DNA of 64,000 bases from positions 806,001 through 870,000 of the forward strand of contig NZ_NERV01000001.1 of NCBI RefSeq assembly GCF_003063315.1, written 5' to 3'. Origin of the DNA: Limnohabitans sp. T6-5. GTDB taxonomy: Bacteria > Pseudomonadota > Gammaproteobacteria > Burkholderiales > Burkholderiaceae_C. Of the stretch, positions 18,981 to 27,006 are shown one piece after another. The translations under genes were made by a program, and so were the position numbers. Within the stretch, counting starts at the first letter, position 1; each line of letters starts with the position of its first letter. The notes below the pieces were generated by a model. The model had not been told where the DNA came from, did no database searches, and saw only the letters and a program-made list of their open reading frames with translations.

Positions 18981-20015
18981 ATGGACAAGCGCTTCTTCCT
19001 CAAAACCACCACCCTGCTGGCTGCAGCTTGCGCCTTCGGCTCAGCCCAGGCCCAGACCACCCCGATCAAGTTTCAAATGGACTGGCGTTTTGAGGGCCCT
19101 GCTGCCTTCTTTCTGGTGCCCGGTGCCAAGGGTTATTTCAAGGACGCCAAGCTCGACGTGACGGTGGACTCGGGCAACGGCTCGGGCGGCGCAGTCACCC
19201 GCGTGGCTTCGGGCACTTACGACATGGGCTTTGCAGACTTAGCCGCCTTGATGGAATTTCACGCCAACAACCCCGACGCGCCCAACAAGCCCGTGGCGGT
19301 GATGATGGTCTACAACAACACACCTGCATCGGTCATGGCGCTCAAGAAGTCGGGCATCAAGACCCCCGCTGACCTGGCTGGCAAAAAGCTGGGCGCGCCC
19401 GTGTTTGATGCAGGCCGCCGCGCCTTCCCGATCTTTGCCAAGGCGAACAACGTGGGCAATGTGGCCTGGACCGCGATGGACCCGCCACTGCGCGAAACCA
19501 TGCTGGTGCGCGGCGATGTGGACGCCATCACCGGCTTCACCTTCACCTCACTGCTCAACATCGAGGCGCGTGGCGTCAAAGCGGCTGACGTGGTGGTCAT
19601 GCAATACCCCGACTACGGCGTCAAGCTGTACGGCAACGCCATCATCGCTTCGCCCAAGATCATCAAGGAAAACCCAGCGGCTGTGAAAGCCTTCCTGGCC
19701 GCCTTCACCAAGGGCGCCAAGGACGTGATGGCCGATCCGGCCAAAGCCATTGAAACCGTCAAGGCCCGTGACGGCATCATCAACGTGGAACTCGAAACCC
19801 GCCGCTTGCAGCTGGCGATTGACACGGTGATCAACAGCCCCGACGCCCGCAGCGAAGGTTTTGGTCAGGTCAAAGGCCCACGCCTGAGCCTGATGTCGTC
19901 ACAAGTGTCCGACGCCTTCAACACCAAGACTCGCGTCAAAGCCGACGACATCTGGAACGGCTCATTCCTGCCTTCTGCCAAGGACCTGGACATCCTGCCC
20001 AAAGGCAAGAAGTAA
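18981..20015 (+). CDS. NitT/TauT-type ABC transporter substrate-binding protein
   Basis: Periplasmic binding protein of 344 residues. The N-terminus 'MDKRFFLKTTTLLAAACAFGSAQAQ' ends in an AQA signal-peptidase site. The mature part begins 'IKFQMDWRFEGPAAFFLVPGAKGYF', as in SsuA/ThiY/NMT1-like proteins, and includes 'SGNGSGGAVTRVASGTYDMGFADLAAL'. The pattern GWL/DWRFEG..AFF is common in transporters for pyrimidine-like or nitrogenous heterocycles, but the ligand is not determined. A sigma-54 promoter precedes the gene, and the unit continues with ATPase, permease and ureD, so the ligand is probably a nitrogen source whose breakdown gives urea, or urea-like itself. Confidence 0.87.
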   Translation: MDKRFFLKTTTLLAAACAFGSAQAQTTPIKFQMDWRFEGPAAFFLVPGAKGYFKDAKLDVTVDSGNGSGGAVTRVASGTYDMGFADLAALMEFHANNPDAPNKPVAVMMVYNNTPASVMALKKSGIKTPADLAGKKLGAPVFDAGRRAFPIFAKANNVGNVAWTAMDPPLRETMLVRGDVDAITGFTFTSLLNIEARGVKAADVVVMQYPDYGVKLYGNAIIASPKIIKENPAAVKAFLAAFTKGAKDVMADPAKAIETVKARDGIINVELETRRLQLAIDTVINSPDARSEGFGQVKGPRLSLMSSQVSDAFNTKTRVKADDIWNGSFLPSAKDLDILPKGKK

Positions 20016-20150
20016 TCCACACCCGCCTGATGCCGCATCAGGCTTGGCTGGATTTCAGTCATTGCCCGCCCCACAAACCCCAGCTACGCGCTGCGGTTTG
20101 TTTCGGGTCAGGCTGTATGCACGTTAGAACACCCCTTCAAAGTTGACACC

Positions 20151-20969
20151 ATGTCCCAAGACGCATTCGTCGATTTCCAGAATGTCTGGCTGGCCTACAA
20201 CGACGAGTTGCTGGCACAAAACCACTTTGCGGTAGAAGACATCAACCTGCAGGTCAAGCAGGGCGAGTTCATCGCCATCGTCGGTCCGTCGGGCTGCGGC
20301 AAATCGACCTTCATGAAGCTGACCACGGGCCTGAAGATGCCCAGCCGTGGCCGCATTCTGGTCGATGGGCAGCCCGTGACCGGCCCGCTCAAGATCAGCG
20401 GCATGGCTTTTCAGGCTTCTTCGCTCTTGCCCTGGCGCACCACACTCGACAACGTGCTGCTGCCGCTTGAAATCGTGGAGCCCTACCGCTCCAACTTCAA
20501 GCAAAAAAAGGCCGAATATGCGGAGCGCGCCCGCAAGCTGCTGAACACCGTGGGCCTGGCCGGTTACGAAGACAAGTTCCCCTGGCAACTGTCAGGCGGC
20601 ATGCAGCAACGCGCCAGCATCTGCCGAGCCCTGATCCACGAACCCAAAATGCTCTTGCTGGACGAGCCCTTTGGTGCGCTGGACGCCTTCACCCGTGAGG
20701 AACTCTGGTGCATCCTGCGCGACCTGTGGACCGAGCAAAAATTCAACGTGATTCTTGTCACGCACGACCTGCGCGAATCGGTGTTTCTGGCCGACACGGT
20801 GTACGTGATGAGCAAGAGCCCGGGCCGCTTTGTGGTCAAGCGCGACATCGACCTGCCCCGCCCCCGTGATCTGGAAGTCACCTACACCCCGGAATTCACA
20901 ACAATAGTGCACGAGCTGCGCGGCCACATCGGTGCCATGCGCAAGACCGGCGCAGCGATCAACCAATAA
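20151..20969 (+). CDS. NitT/TauT-type ABC transporter ATP-binding protein
   Basis: 272-residue ATPase at the inner face of the membrane. It has Walker A GPSGCGKST, Q-loop 'MAFQASSLLPW', signature LSGGMQQR, Walker B 'MLLLDEPFGALD' and the switch histidine in 'ILVTHDLRES'. SsuB/TauB-like features, such as the LPWRT after the Q-loop, agree with the binding protein upstream. The gap of 135 bases after the binding-protein gene has no strong terminator, so transcription from the sigma-54 promoter may continue. The permease starts 9 or 15 bases downstream. Confidence 0.93.
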   Translation: MSQDAFVDFQNVWLAYNDELLAQNHFAVEDINLQVKQGEFIAIVGPSGCGKSTFMKLTTGLKMPSRGRILVDGQPVTGPLKISGMAFQASSLLPWRTTLDNVLLPLEIVEPYRSNFKQKKAEYAERARKLLNTVGLAGYEDKFPWQLSGGMQQRASICRALIHEPKMLLLDEPFGALDAFTREELWCILRDLWTEQKFNVILVTHDLRESVFLADTVYVMSKSPGRFVVKRDIDLPRPRDLEVTYTPEFTTIVHELRGHIGAMRKTGAAINQ

Positions 20970-20978
20970 ACGGGAGCC

Positions 20979-21752
20979 ATGCACATGAAACAAAAAACAC
21001 TGGAACGCTGGTCCCCCTGGGTTTTGCTGGTCATCAGCATCCTGATCTGGGAAGGCCTGTGCCGCGCCTTCAACGTGTCGGAATTCGTTTTCCCCAGCCC
21101 CTCGCGCATCGCGCAGCAAACCATCGAATTCAAGGACGTGATCGCCGGTCACGCCTGGCGTACCTTCTGGGTGACCATGGTCGGCTTTGGCATCGCCATC
21201 GTGGTGGGCGTGTTGCTGGGCTTTGTCATCGGCAGCTCACGCCTGGCCTATGCCGCCGTGTACCCGCTCATGACCGCTTTCAACGCCTTGCCCAAAGCGG
21301 CCTTTGTGCCGATTTTGGTGGTGTGGTTTGGCATCGGCATCGGCCCGGCCATCCTCACGGCTTTCCTGATCAGCTTCTTCCCGATCATGGTGAATATTGC
21401 CACCGGTTTGGCCACCTTGGAGCCTGAGCTGGAAGACGTGCTGCGCGTGCTGGGCGCCAAGCGCTGGGACGTGCTGATCAAAGTGGGCCTGCCCCGCTCC
21501 ATGCCTTACTTTTATGGCTCGCTCAAAGTCGCCATCACGCTGGCCTTTGTGGGCACCACCGTCTCCGAGATGACCGCCTCGAACGAAGGCATTGGCTACC
21601 TGTTGATTTCTGCTGGCTCGGCTATGCAGATGGGCCTGGCGTTTTCGGGTCTGGTCGTGGTCGGGGCCATGGCCATGATCATGTACGAGCTGTTCAGCAC
21701 CATCGAAAAACACACCACCGGCTGGGCACACCGCGGCTCGCAAGGGGAATGA
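20979..21752 (+). CDS. NitT/TauT-type ABC transporter permease
   Basis: Inner-membrane permease of 257 residues with about six helices. 'FNALPKAAFVPILVVWFGIGIGPAI' and 'EDVLRVLGAKRWDVLIKVGLPRSMPYFYGSLKVAITLA' form the EAA-type cytoplasmic loop that contacts the ATPase. A second ATG at 20985 is equally possible as start. Only 19 bases separate its stop from ureD, so the transporter and the urease accessory gene are almost certainly one transcript. Confidence 0.93.
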   Translation: MHMKQKTLERWSPWVLLVISILIWEGLCRAFNVSEFVFPSPSRIAQQTIEFKDVIAGHAWRTFWVTMVGFGIAIVVGVLLGFVIGSSRLAYAAVYPLMTAFNALPKAAFVPILVVWFGIGIGPAILTAFLISFFPIMVNIATGLATLEPELEDVLRVLGAKRWDVLIKVGLPRSMPYFYGSLKVAITLAFVGTTVSEMTASNEGIGYLLISAGSAMQMGLAFSGLVVVGAMAMIMYELFSTIEKHTTGWAHRGSQGE

Positions 21753-21771
21753 ACATCCTGCGAGTGAGGGC

Positions 21772-22602
21772 ATGACCTGGCACGCCAGCCTGCAGCTGGA
21801 CTACACGCAAGAGTCAGGTCGCAGTGTGGCCCGCTACCTGCATCAAGGGCCGCTGCGCATTTTGCAAAGTCTTTACCCCGAAGGCGATGCGGTCTGCCAC
21901 AACGTGCTGGTGCACCCGCCCAGCGGCCTGGTGGGAGGCGACACCCTCGACATGACCGTGACTGTGGGCGCAGGCGCCCATGGCTTGGTCACCACGCCTG
22001 GGGCCACACGCTTTTACCGATCCGATGCTGGCCTGGCCACGCAGCAAGTGCATGCGCGTGTGGCCGCCGATGCACGGCTGGAGTGGCTGCCACTGGAAGC
22101 CATTGCCTACAACGGCTGCGACGGCCTCAACCGCGCCGTGTTTGACCTGGCCCCCGGCGCAGAAATGATGACTTGGGACATCACCGCATTGGGCCTGCCC
22201 GCTGCCGACTTGCCTTTTGCTCGAGGCAGCTTCCGCCAGCACCTGGAGATTCCGGGCGTGTGGCTGGAACGCGGCAACATCAACGCCACCGACACCCGAT
22301 TGATGAACAGTCCGCTGGGTTTAGCAGGGCAGCGCTGCATGGCCACGCTGGTGTTTGCGGCGGGCAGTTCGATTGCCGCAGAACGCTCAGATCGCGCCTT
22401 GGCCTGCGCCCGGGAATTGCTGGAAGCGTCTGAACTGCGCCTCACGGCCGGGGCCACCTCCCCGCACAAGCAGGTCATCGTGCTGCGCGTGCTGTCACCT
22501 GTGACCGAGCCGACCATGCAATTGCTGCGGCAGGTGTGGGCCGCATGGCGGCATGAAATGTGGGGCATGAGCGGCACGGTGCCGCGGTTGTGGAATCTAT
22601 GA
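21772..22602 (+). CDS. ureD: urease accessory protein UreD
   Basis: 276-residue chaperone that binds apo-urease with UreF and UreG during nickel insertion. Recognised by 'SLYPEGDAVCHNVLVHPPSGLVGGDTLDM', 'LVTTPGATRFYRS', 'EWLPLEAIAYNGC' and the C-terminal 'RVLSPVTEPTMQLLRQVWAAWRHEM'. In most Burkholderiales ureD directly precedes ureA; here it is separated from ureA by 7.6 kb holding an ATPase gene and the urt operon, and is attached instead to a NitT-type transporter. The ATG and the gap of 19 bases fit translation after the permease. Confidence 0.95.
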   Translation: MTWHASLQLDYTQESGRSVARYLHQGPLRILQSLYPEGDAVCHNVLVHPPSGLVGGDTLDMTVTVGAGAHGLVTTPGATRFYRSDAGLATQQVHARVAADARLEWLPLEAIAYNGCDGLNRAVFDLAPGAEMMTWDITALGLPAADLPFARGSFRQHLEIPGVWLERGNINATDTRLMNSPLGLAGQRCMATLVFAAGSSIAAERSDRALACARELLEASELRLTAGATSPHKQVIVLRVLSPVTEPTMQLLRQVWAAWRHEMWGMSGTVPRLWNL

Positions 22603-22657
22603 GCTGACAAATGCCATTTGGCTTGATTGAATAGGGTGGACTGAAAAGAGGCAATGA

Positions 22658-22681
22658 AACTGTCAAAAATCCTTGACAGTT
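22658..22681 (+). promoter_or_regulatory. 24-base perfect inverted repeat, candidate operator
   Basis: AACTGTCAA (22658-22666), six bases, TTGACAGTT (22673-22681). Both arms match perfectly. It lies 110 bases before the AAA ATPase gene in an AT-rich gap after ureD. There is no T-run, so an operator is more likely than a terminator. A second palindrome GATAATTATC stands at 22754-22763. Confidence 0.45.
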
Positions 22682-22790
22682 CAAAACGAGACAGAAGCAT
22701 CACCCTGACCATAAAACAACACCAAGGCTGTTTACTTTGAATTATTCCCGAAGGATAATTATCGCCATCAGATAAATCCAGGTAATTGCC

Positions 22791-23948
22791 ATGGCTGAAA
22801 ACCCTTTCTTCCACCGCCCCCAGTACGCCAATGACTTGGCACAGCAACTGCTCAAGCCCACGGCCTTGCAGTTGCAAGTGCGTTCAGGCGTATTTCTCTC
22901 GGGCATCCGTCGCATCGGGAAGACCACCTTCTTGCGGCAAGACCTGATCCCCGCGCTGGAGTCCATGCAGGCCTTGGTGATTTATGTGGACCTGTGGGCG
23001 GACCGCAGCAAGAGCCCCGCCTTGCTGGTGCATGAGGCGGTCAAGTCCACACTGTCCGAACTGGCCTCTCCGGGCACCACGCTGCTGGAACGGTTCAAGG
23101 GACTGAATGTCGGCGCCGCGGGGTTCAGCTTTGGTTTTCAGGTGGACTCCGTTGGCAAACCGGGCGGCGCCACGCTCAGCGAGGTATTCACCGAACTGGT
23201 GGACAAAGTCAGCACCAATGTTGTGCTGATACTGGATGAAGTGCAACAAGCGCTGGGCACCGAAGATGGCAACAACCTGCTGTTTGCCCTCAAGGCTGCG
23301 CGCGATGCCGTCAACACCCGCCCTGGCACGGCAGGTTATCTGCTGTTTCTGGGCACGGGCTCACACAAATCTCTGGTGGCCGACATGGCCACACGCCGCT
23401 CGCAACCCTTTGCAGGTGCCGTCGCGACGGAGTACGAACCTCTGGGTGCCGAATTTGTGCGCTGGAAGCACGAACAACTGCAGCCTCTCAAGGGCGTCAA
23501 ACTGCCTTCGCAAGAGGTGATGTACCAAGGTTTTCTGGCCATAGGCCAACGGCCAGAGGAATTGCAGAACGCACTGGTGCTGCTTCAGTCGCGCCCCGAA
23601 GACCCCGACATGGCCTTCCCCATCATCTGTACGACGCTGGCCGCATCAGCGGCAGAGGTGGAAATTGCCACGGTCGAATCCATGGGGGCTTTGGCATCGG
23701 CCATCTTTGACCGTGTGGCGCATGGAAACGAATCCGGCGAGTCCGGCCTGTTTTCAGCAGATGCGATACAACAATACGGCGCGCTGATCGGGGTCTCTGT
23801 CGATACGACGCAAGTCCAGAACATGATGGATCGGATGATCACGGCCAACCTCATCCACCGCCGTTCACATGGCGTCTATGCGATTGCCGACCCGTTTGTG
23901 CGGCAGGCATGGCAACAACGCAAGGCCATGCAGCTCCCAAGCCGATAG
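22791..23948 (+). CDS. AAA-type ATPase, orphan
   Basis: 385-residue protein with an N-terminal NTPase domain of the archaeal-ATPase/STAND-like type: 'FFHRPQYANDLAQQLL', Walker A GIRRIGKTT (residues 38-46), and Walker B 'NVVLILDEVQQAL' near residue 145. After the 'FLGTGSHKSLVADM' sensor region comes a C-terminal winged-helix-like part ending 'YAIADPFVRQAW'. Such proteins often act in DNA transactions, stress or defence, but no partner gene is here. It interrupts the urea locus, has a more AT-rich upstream region than its neighbours and a perfect inverted repeat, so it may have been inserted later. Function unknown. Confidence 0.7.
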   Translation: MAENPFFHRPQYANDLAQQLLKPTALQLQVRSGVFLSGIRRIGKTTFLRQDLIPALESMQALVIYVDLWADRSKSPALLVHEAVKSTLSELASPGTTLLERFKGLNVGAAGFSFGFQVDSVGKPGGATLSEVFTELVDKVSTNVVLILDEVQQALGTEDGNNLLFALKAARDAVNTRPGTAGYLLFLGTGSHKSLVADMATRRSQPFAGAVATEYEPLGAEFVRWKHEQLQPLKGVKLPSQEVMYQGFLAIGQRPEELQNALVLLQSRPEDPDMAFPIICTTLAASAAEVEIATVESMGALASAIFDRVAHGNESGESGLFSADAIQQYGALIGVSVDTTQVQNMMDRMITANLIHRRSHGVYAIADPFVRQAWQQRKAMQLPSR

Positions 23949-24137
23949 TGGCTGACGTTACATATTAAGCAGAACTTCATAGTTGCCGCAAACGCGCAGG
24001 TGCCTTCCCTTTCTGAATCTAAAAAATTCGTCAACCGCATCGCACCCTTAGAAGAAGAGAGATGGCTGATGCAAAAACGGTCATGGATGGCGCCCCCGCA
24101 CCCCCAGCAAGCCATCCTGGATAAGTACTTGCAATGA
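23949..24137 (+). other. in-frame open stretch after the ATPase stop; possible gene remnant
   Basis: After TAG at 23946-23948 the same frame stays open for 62 codons up to TGA 24135-24137, with protein-like text ('FVNRIAPLEEERWLMQKRSW'). There is no ATG near its beginning. It could be the decayed end of a longer ATPase, the 3' end of another lost gene, or chance. The rest of the gap to 24203 shows nothing. Confidence 0.25.
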
Positions 24138-24203
24138 ACAGGATTGAAATTCGAGCAGCCGGCCTTTCGATAGTTTGCCAACCATCCACTGGCAAGAGAC
24201 CCC

Positions 24204-24908
24204 TCAGATTGCCACCAACTGCTGAATGTTCTTGGCTTTCATCTCGCTGCCCGGACCGCGTGCAATGACTTCGCCACGCTCCATCACCAAATACTGGTCA
24301 GCCAGTTCTTCGGCAAAGTCGTAGTACTGCTCGCAGAGCAACACCGCCATGCGCTGGCCTTGCAGGCCCACGTCGGCCAGCTGTCGGATCACGCGGCCGA
24401 TGTCTTTGATGATGCTCGGCTGAATGCCTTCGGTAGGTTCGTCCAGGATCAGCAAGCGCGGTTTAGCGGCCAATGCGCGGGCAATGGCCAGTTGCTGTTG
24501 TTGACCGCCAGACAAGTCACCGCCACGGCGGTGCAGCATTTGTTTGAGCACCGGAAACAGCTCAAACAACTCGGGCGGGATCGGCGTGCCACCCGGCTGC
24601 GTTGCCAGACCCATCAGAAGGTTGTCTTCGACCGTCAAGCGGGCAAAAATTTCTCGGCCCTGCGGCACATAGCCGATCCCGGCTGCAGCACGTTCGTAGG
24701 GTTTGGCATTGGAGATGTCTTTGCCGTCCAACACCACACTGCCGCTTTTGATGGGCACCAGGCCCATGAGCGATTTGAGCAAAGTGGTTTTGCCCACACC
24801 ATTGCGCCCCAAGAGCACGGTGACCTGGCCTTGCTGCGCGTTCAGGCTCACATCGCGCAGGATGTGGGAGCCGCCGTAGTACTGATGAATATTCTTGACT
24901 TCCAGCAT
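24204..24908 (-). CDS. urtE: urea ABC transporter ATP-binding subunit UrtE
   Basis: 234-residue LivF-like ATPase of the high-affinity urea importer. Walker A GRNGVGKTT, signature LSGGQQQQ and Walker B 'LLILDEPTEGIQPSII' are visible; 'IHQYYGGSHILRDVSL' and 'LLCEQYYDFAEELADQYLVMERGEV' are characteristic of UrtE as opposed to LivF for amino acids. It is the last gene of urtABCDE. A palindromic repeat sits in the 99-base gap before it. Confidence 0.95.
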   Translation of the reverse strand: MLEVKNIHQYYGGSHILRDVSLNAQQGQVTVLLGRNGVGKTTLLKSLMGLVPIKSGSVVLDGKDISNAKPYERAAAGIGYVPQGREIFARLTVEDNLLMGLATQPGGTPIPPELFELFPVLKQMLHRRGGDLSGGQQQQLAIARALAAKPRLLILDEPTEGIQPSIIKDIGRVIRQLADVGLQGQRMAVLLCEQYYDFAEELADQYLVMERGEVIARGPGSEMKAKNIQQLVAI

Positions 24909-24922
24909 GTTTCACTCTTCAA

Positions 24923-24992
24923 GTAGGTCGAACCTTCATGTCCGACATTCGGTCATGGGGGGGCACTTGTCGGCGTTAAAGCGCCGACCTGC
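24923..24992 (-). repeat. GTCGG/CCGAC repeat between urtD and urtE
   Basis: GTAGGTCG at 24923-24930 opens the copy. GTCGGCG (24969-24975) and CGCCGAC (24982-24988) form a 7-bp hairpin, followed by CTGC. It separates two genes of one operon without a T-run. Confidence 0.6.
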
Positions 24993-25007
24993 AAGAACCC
25001 AGACGCA

Positions 25008-25883
25008 TCAGCGTCCCAAATAAACTTCAATCACCCGCTCGTCGGCCTGCACCTGATCGAGCGTGCCCTGGGCCAACACCGAGCCATCGCACAGCACGGT
25101 GACGATGTCCGAGATGGTGCGGATGAAGCTCATGTCGTGCTCCACCACCATCAGCGAGTGCTTGCCTTTGAGCGTCAAAAACAACTCGGCGGTGCGCTCG
25201 GTCTCGTGGTCGGTCATGCCGGCAACGGGTTCATCCAGCAGCAACAGCTTGGGGTCTTGCATGAGCAACATGCCGATCTCCAGCCACTGCTTTTGACCGT
25301 GACTGAGCAGACCCGCCTGTTTGCTGACGCTGTCCGCCAAATGGATGGTATGCAGCACTTCGGCCAAGCGGTCACTTTGGCGTGAGTCGAGCTTGAAGAA
25401 CATCGAAGCCTTCACGCCCTTGGGTGTTTTCAGGGCCAGCTCCAGGTTTTCAAACACCGTCAAATGCTCGAACACCGTGGGCTTTTGGAACTTGCGGCCA
25501 ATGCCCAGCTGGGCAATCTCGGGCTCGTTGTGTCGCAACAAGTCGATGGTGCTGCCAAAGAACACGCTGCCTTCGTCAGGGCGGGTCTTGCCGGTGATGA
25601 TGTCCATCATCGTGGTCTTGCCTGCACCGTTGGGGCCGATGATGCACCGCAGCTCACCGGGCGCAATGTCGAGCGACAGCTTGTTGATGGCCTTGAAGCC
25701 GTCAAAGCTCACGCTCACGTCTTCGAGGTACAAGATGCGGCCATGGGTCACATCCACCTCGTTGGCGTCTTGCACCACGCGGCCATAGCCTGCGCTGCGG
25801 CCACCGGACTCGGTCGATTCGGCCACCAGCTTGGCGTGTTCAGCCACGCGCTCAGCGCCTTTTTTCAGCAGGTCGGGCGTCAT
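25008..25883 (-). CDS. urtD: urea ABC transporter ATP-binding subunit UrtD
   Basis: 291-residue LivG-like ATPase. Walker A GPNGAGKTT, 'GIGRKFQKPTVFEHLTVFENL', signature region LSHGQKQW and Walker B 'LLLLDEPVAGMTDHET' are visible; the unusual LSHGQKQWLEIGMLL wording is a UrtD hallmark. The N-terminal 50 residues before 'ILYLEDVSVSFDGF' are a low-complexity leader often seen in UrtD. ATG 25883 overlaps the urtC stop by ATGA, so translation is coupled. Confidence 0.95.
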   Translation of the reverse strand: MTPDLLKKGAERVAEHAKLVAESTESGGRSAGYGRVVQDANEVDVTHGRILYLEDVSVSFDGFKAINKLSLDIAPGELRCIIGPNGAGKTTMMDIITGKTRPDEGSVFFGSTIDLLRHNEPEIAQLGIGRKFQKPTVFEHLTVFENLELALKTPKGVKASMFFKLDSRQSDRLAEVLHTIHLADSVSKQAGLLSHGQKQWLEIGMLLMQDPKLLLLDEPVAGMTDHETERTAELFLTLKGKHSLMVVEHDMSFIRTISDIVTVLCDGSVLAQGTLDQVQADERVIEVYLGR

Positions 25884-27004
25884 GCGGCACCGCCTTTCTT
25901 GTTTTTGATTTTGGCGACCAGCCCCACCACACCCTGGGGCAAATACAAAGTCACCGCGATGAACAACGCACCCAAAAAGTACAACCAGAACTCGGGCGCA
26001 GTCACCGTGAGCCAGCTTTTGGCCCCGTTGACCAGGAATGCGCCCACGATGGGGCCGATCAAAGTGCCACGGCCACCCACTGCGGCCCACACGGCAATTT
26101 CAATCGAGTTGGCCGCGCTCATCTCACCCGGGTTGATGATGCCCACTTGCGGCACATACAAAGCCCCGGCAATACCGCACATCACGGCCGAAATGACCCA
26201 GATGCTCAGCTTGTAAGGCAGTGGCGAATAGCCCGAGAACATCACACGCGTTTCGGCATCGCGGATCGCCATCAACACGCGGCCGTACTTGCTGCCCACC
26301 AACCAGCGCGAGAACACATAAAAGCCCAGCAAGGTCAGGCCGGTGATGACAAACAGCACCATGCGCATATTGGGTGTCGCAATGGGCAAGTCCAAAATGC
26401 GTTTGAAATCCGTGAAGCCGTTGTTGCCGCCAAAGCCGGTTTCGTTGCGGAAGAACAGCAGCATGGCCGCATAGGTCATGGCCTGGGTGATGATGGAGAA
26501 ATACACTCCTTTGATGCGCGAGCGGAACGCGAAGTAACCGAACACGAAGGCGATGAAGCCTGGCGCCAGCACCACCAAACACAAGGTCGCGATGAAGCTG
26601 TCCGACAGCATCCAGTGCCAGGGCAGCTCTTTCCAATCCAGAAAGACCATGAAGTCGGGCAAGTTGCTTTTGTAGTTGCCGTCTTGCCCGATCTGGCGCA
26701 TGAGGTACATGCCCATCACATAGCCGCCTAAAGCGAAGAACAAGCCATGGCCCAAGGACAAGATGCCGGTGTAGCCCCAGATCAGGTCCATGGCCAAGGC
26801 GCAGATGGCATAGCACATGATCTTGCCAATCAAAGCAATGGCGTAGTCACTCAGGTGGAAAGCGCTGCCCGCAGGCACCAGCAAGTTGAACACCGGTGCC
26901 AAGACACCGACCACGATCAGGGCCAGCAAAAACACCGACCAGGCTTTGCGCGTCAGCAAGGGCGCGGCTTGAGGGAGTTTGAAAGTTGTCATGGTCATGT
27001 CCAT
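25880..27004 (-). CDS. urtC: urea ABC transporter permease UrtC
   Basis: 374-residue LivM-like inner-membrane permease with about 9-10 helices. 'MDLIWGYTGILSLGHGLFFALGGYVMGMYLM' and 'NNGFTDFKRILDLPI' are typical of UrtC. Three possible in-frame starts lie close together (27004, 26998, 26992); the first begins 2 bases after the urtB stop and no Shine-Dalgarno sequence decides among them. The frame open to 27349 is the shadow of urtB. It ends in ATGA overlap with urtD. Confidence 0.94.
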   Translation of the reverse strand: MDMTMTTFKLPQAAPLLTRKAWSVFLLALIVVGVLAPVFNLLVPAGSAFHLSDYAIALIGKIMCYAICALAMDLIWGYTGILSLGHGLFFALGGYVMGMYLMRQIGQDGNYKSNLPDFMVFLDWKELPWHWMLSDSFIATLCLVVLAPGFIAFVFGYFAFRSRIKGVYFSIITQAMTYAAMLLFFRNETGFGGNNGFTDFKRILDLPIATPNMRMVLFVITGLTLLGFYVFSRWLVGSKYGRVLMAIRDAETRVMFSGYSPLPYKLSIWVISAVMCGIAGALYVPQVGIINPGEMSAANSIEIAVWAAVGGRGTLIGPIVGAFLVNGAKSWLTVTAPEFWLYFLGALFIAVTLYLPQGVVGLVAKIKNKKGGAA

Positions 27005-27006
27005 AT

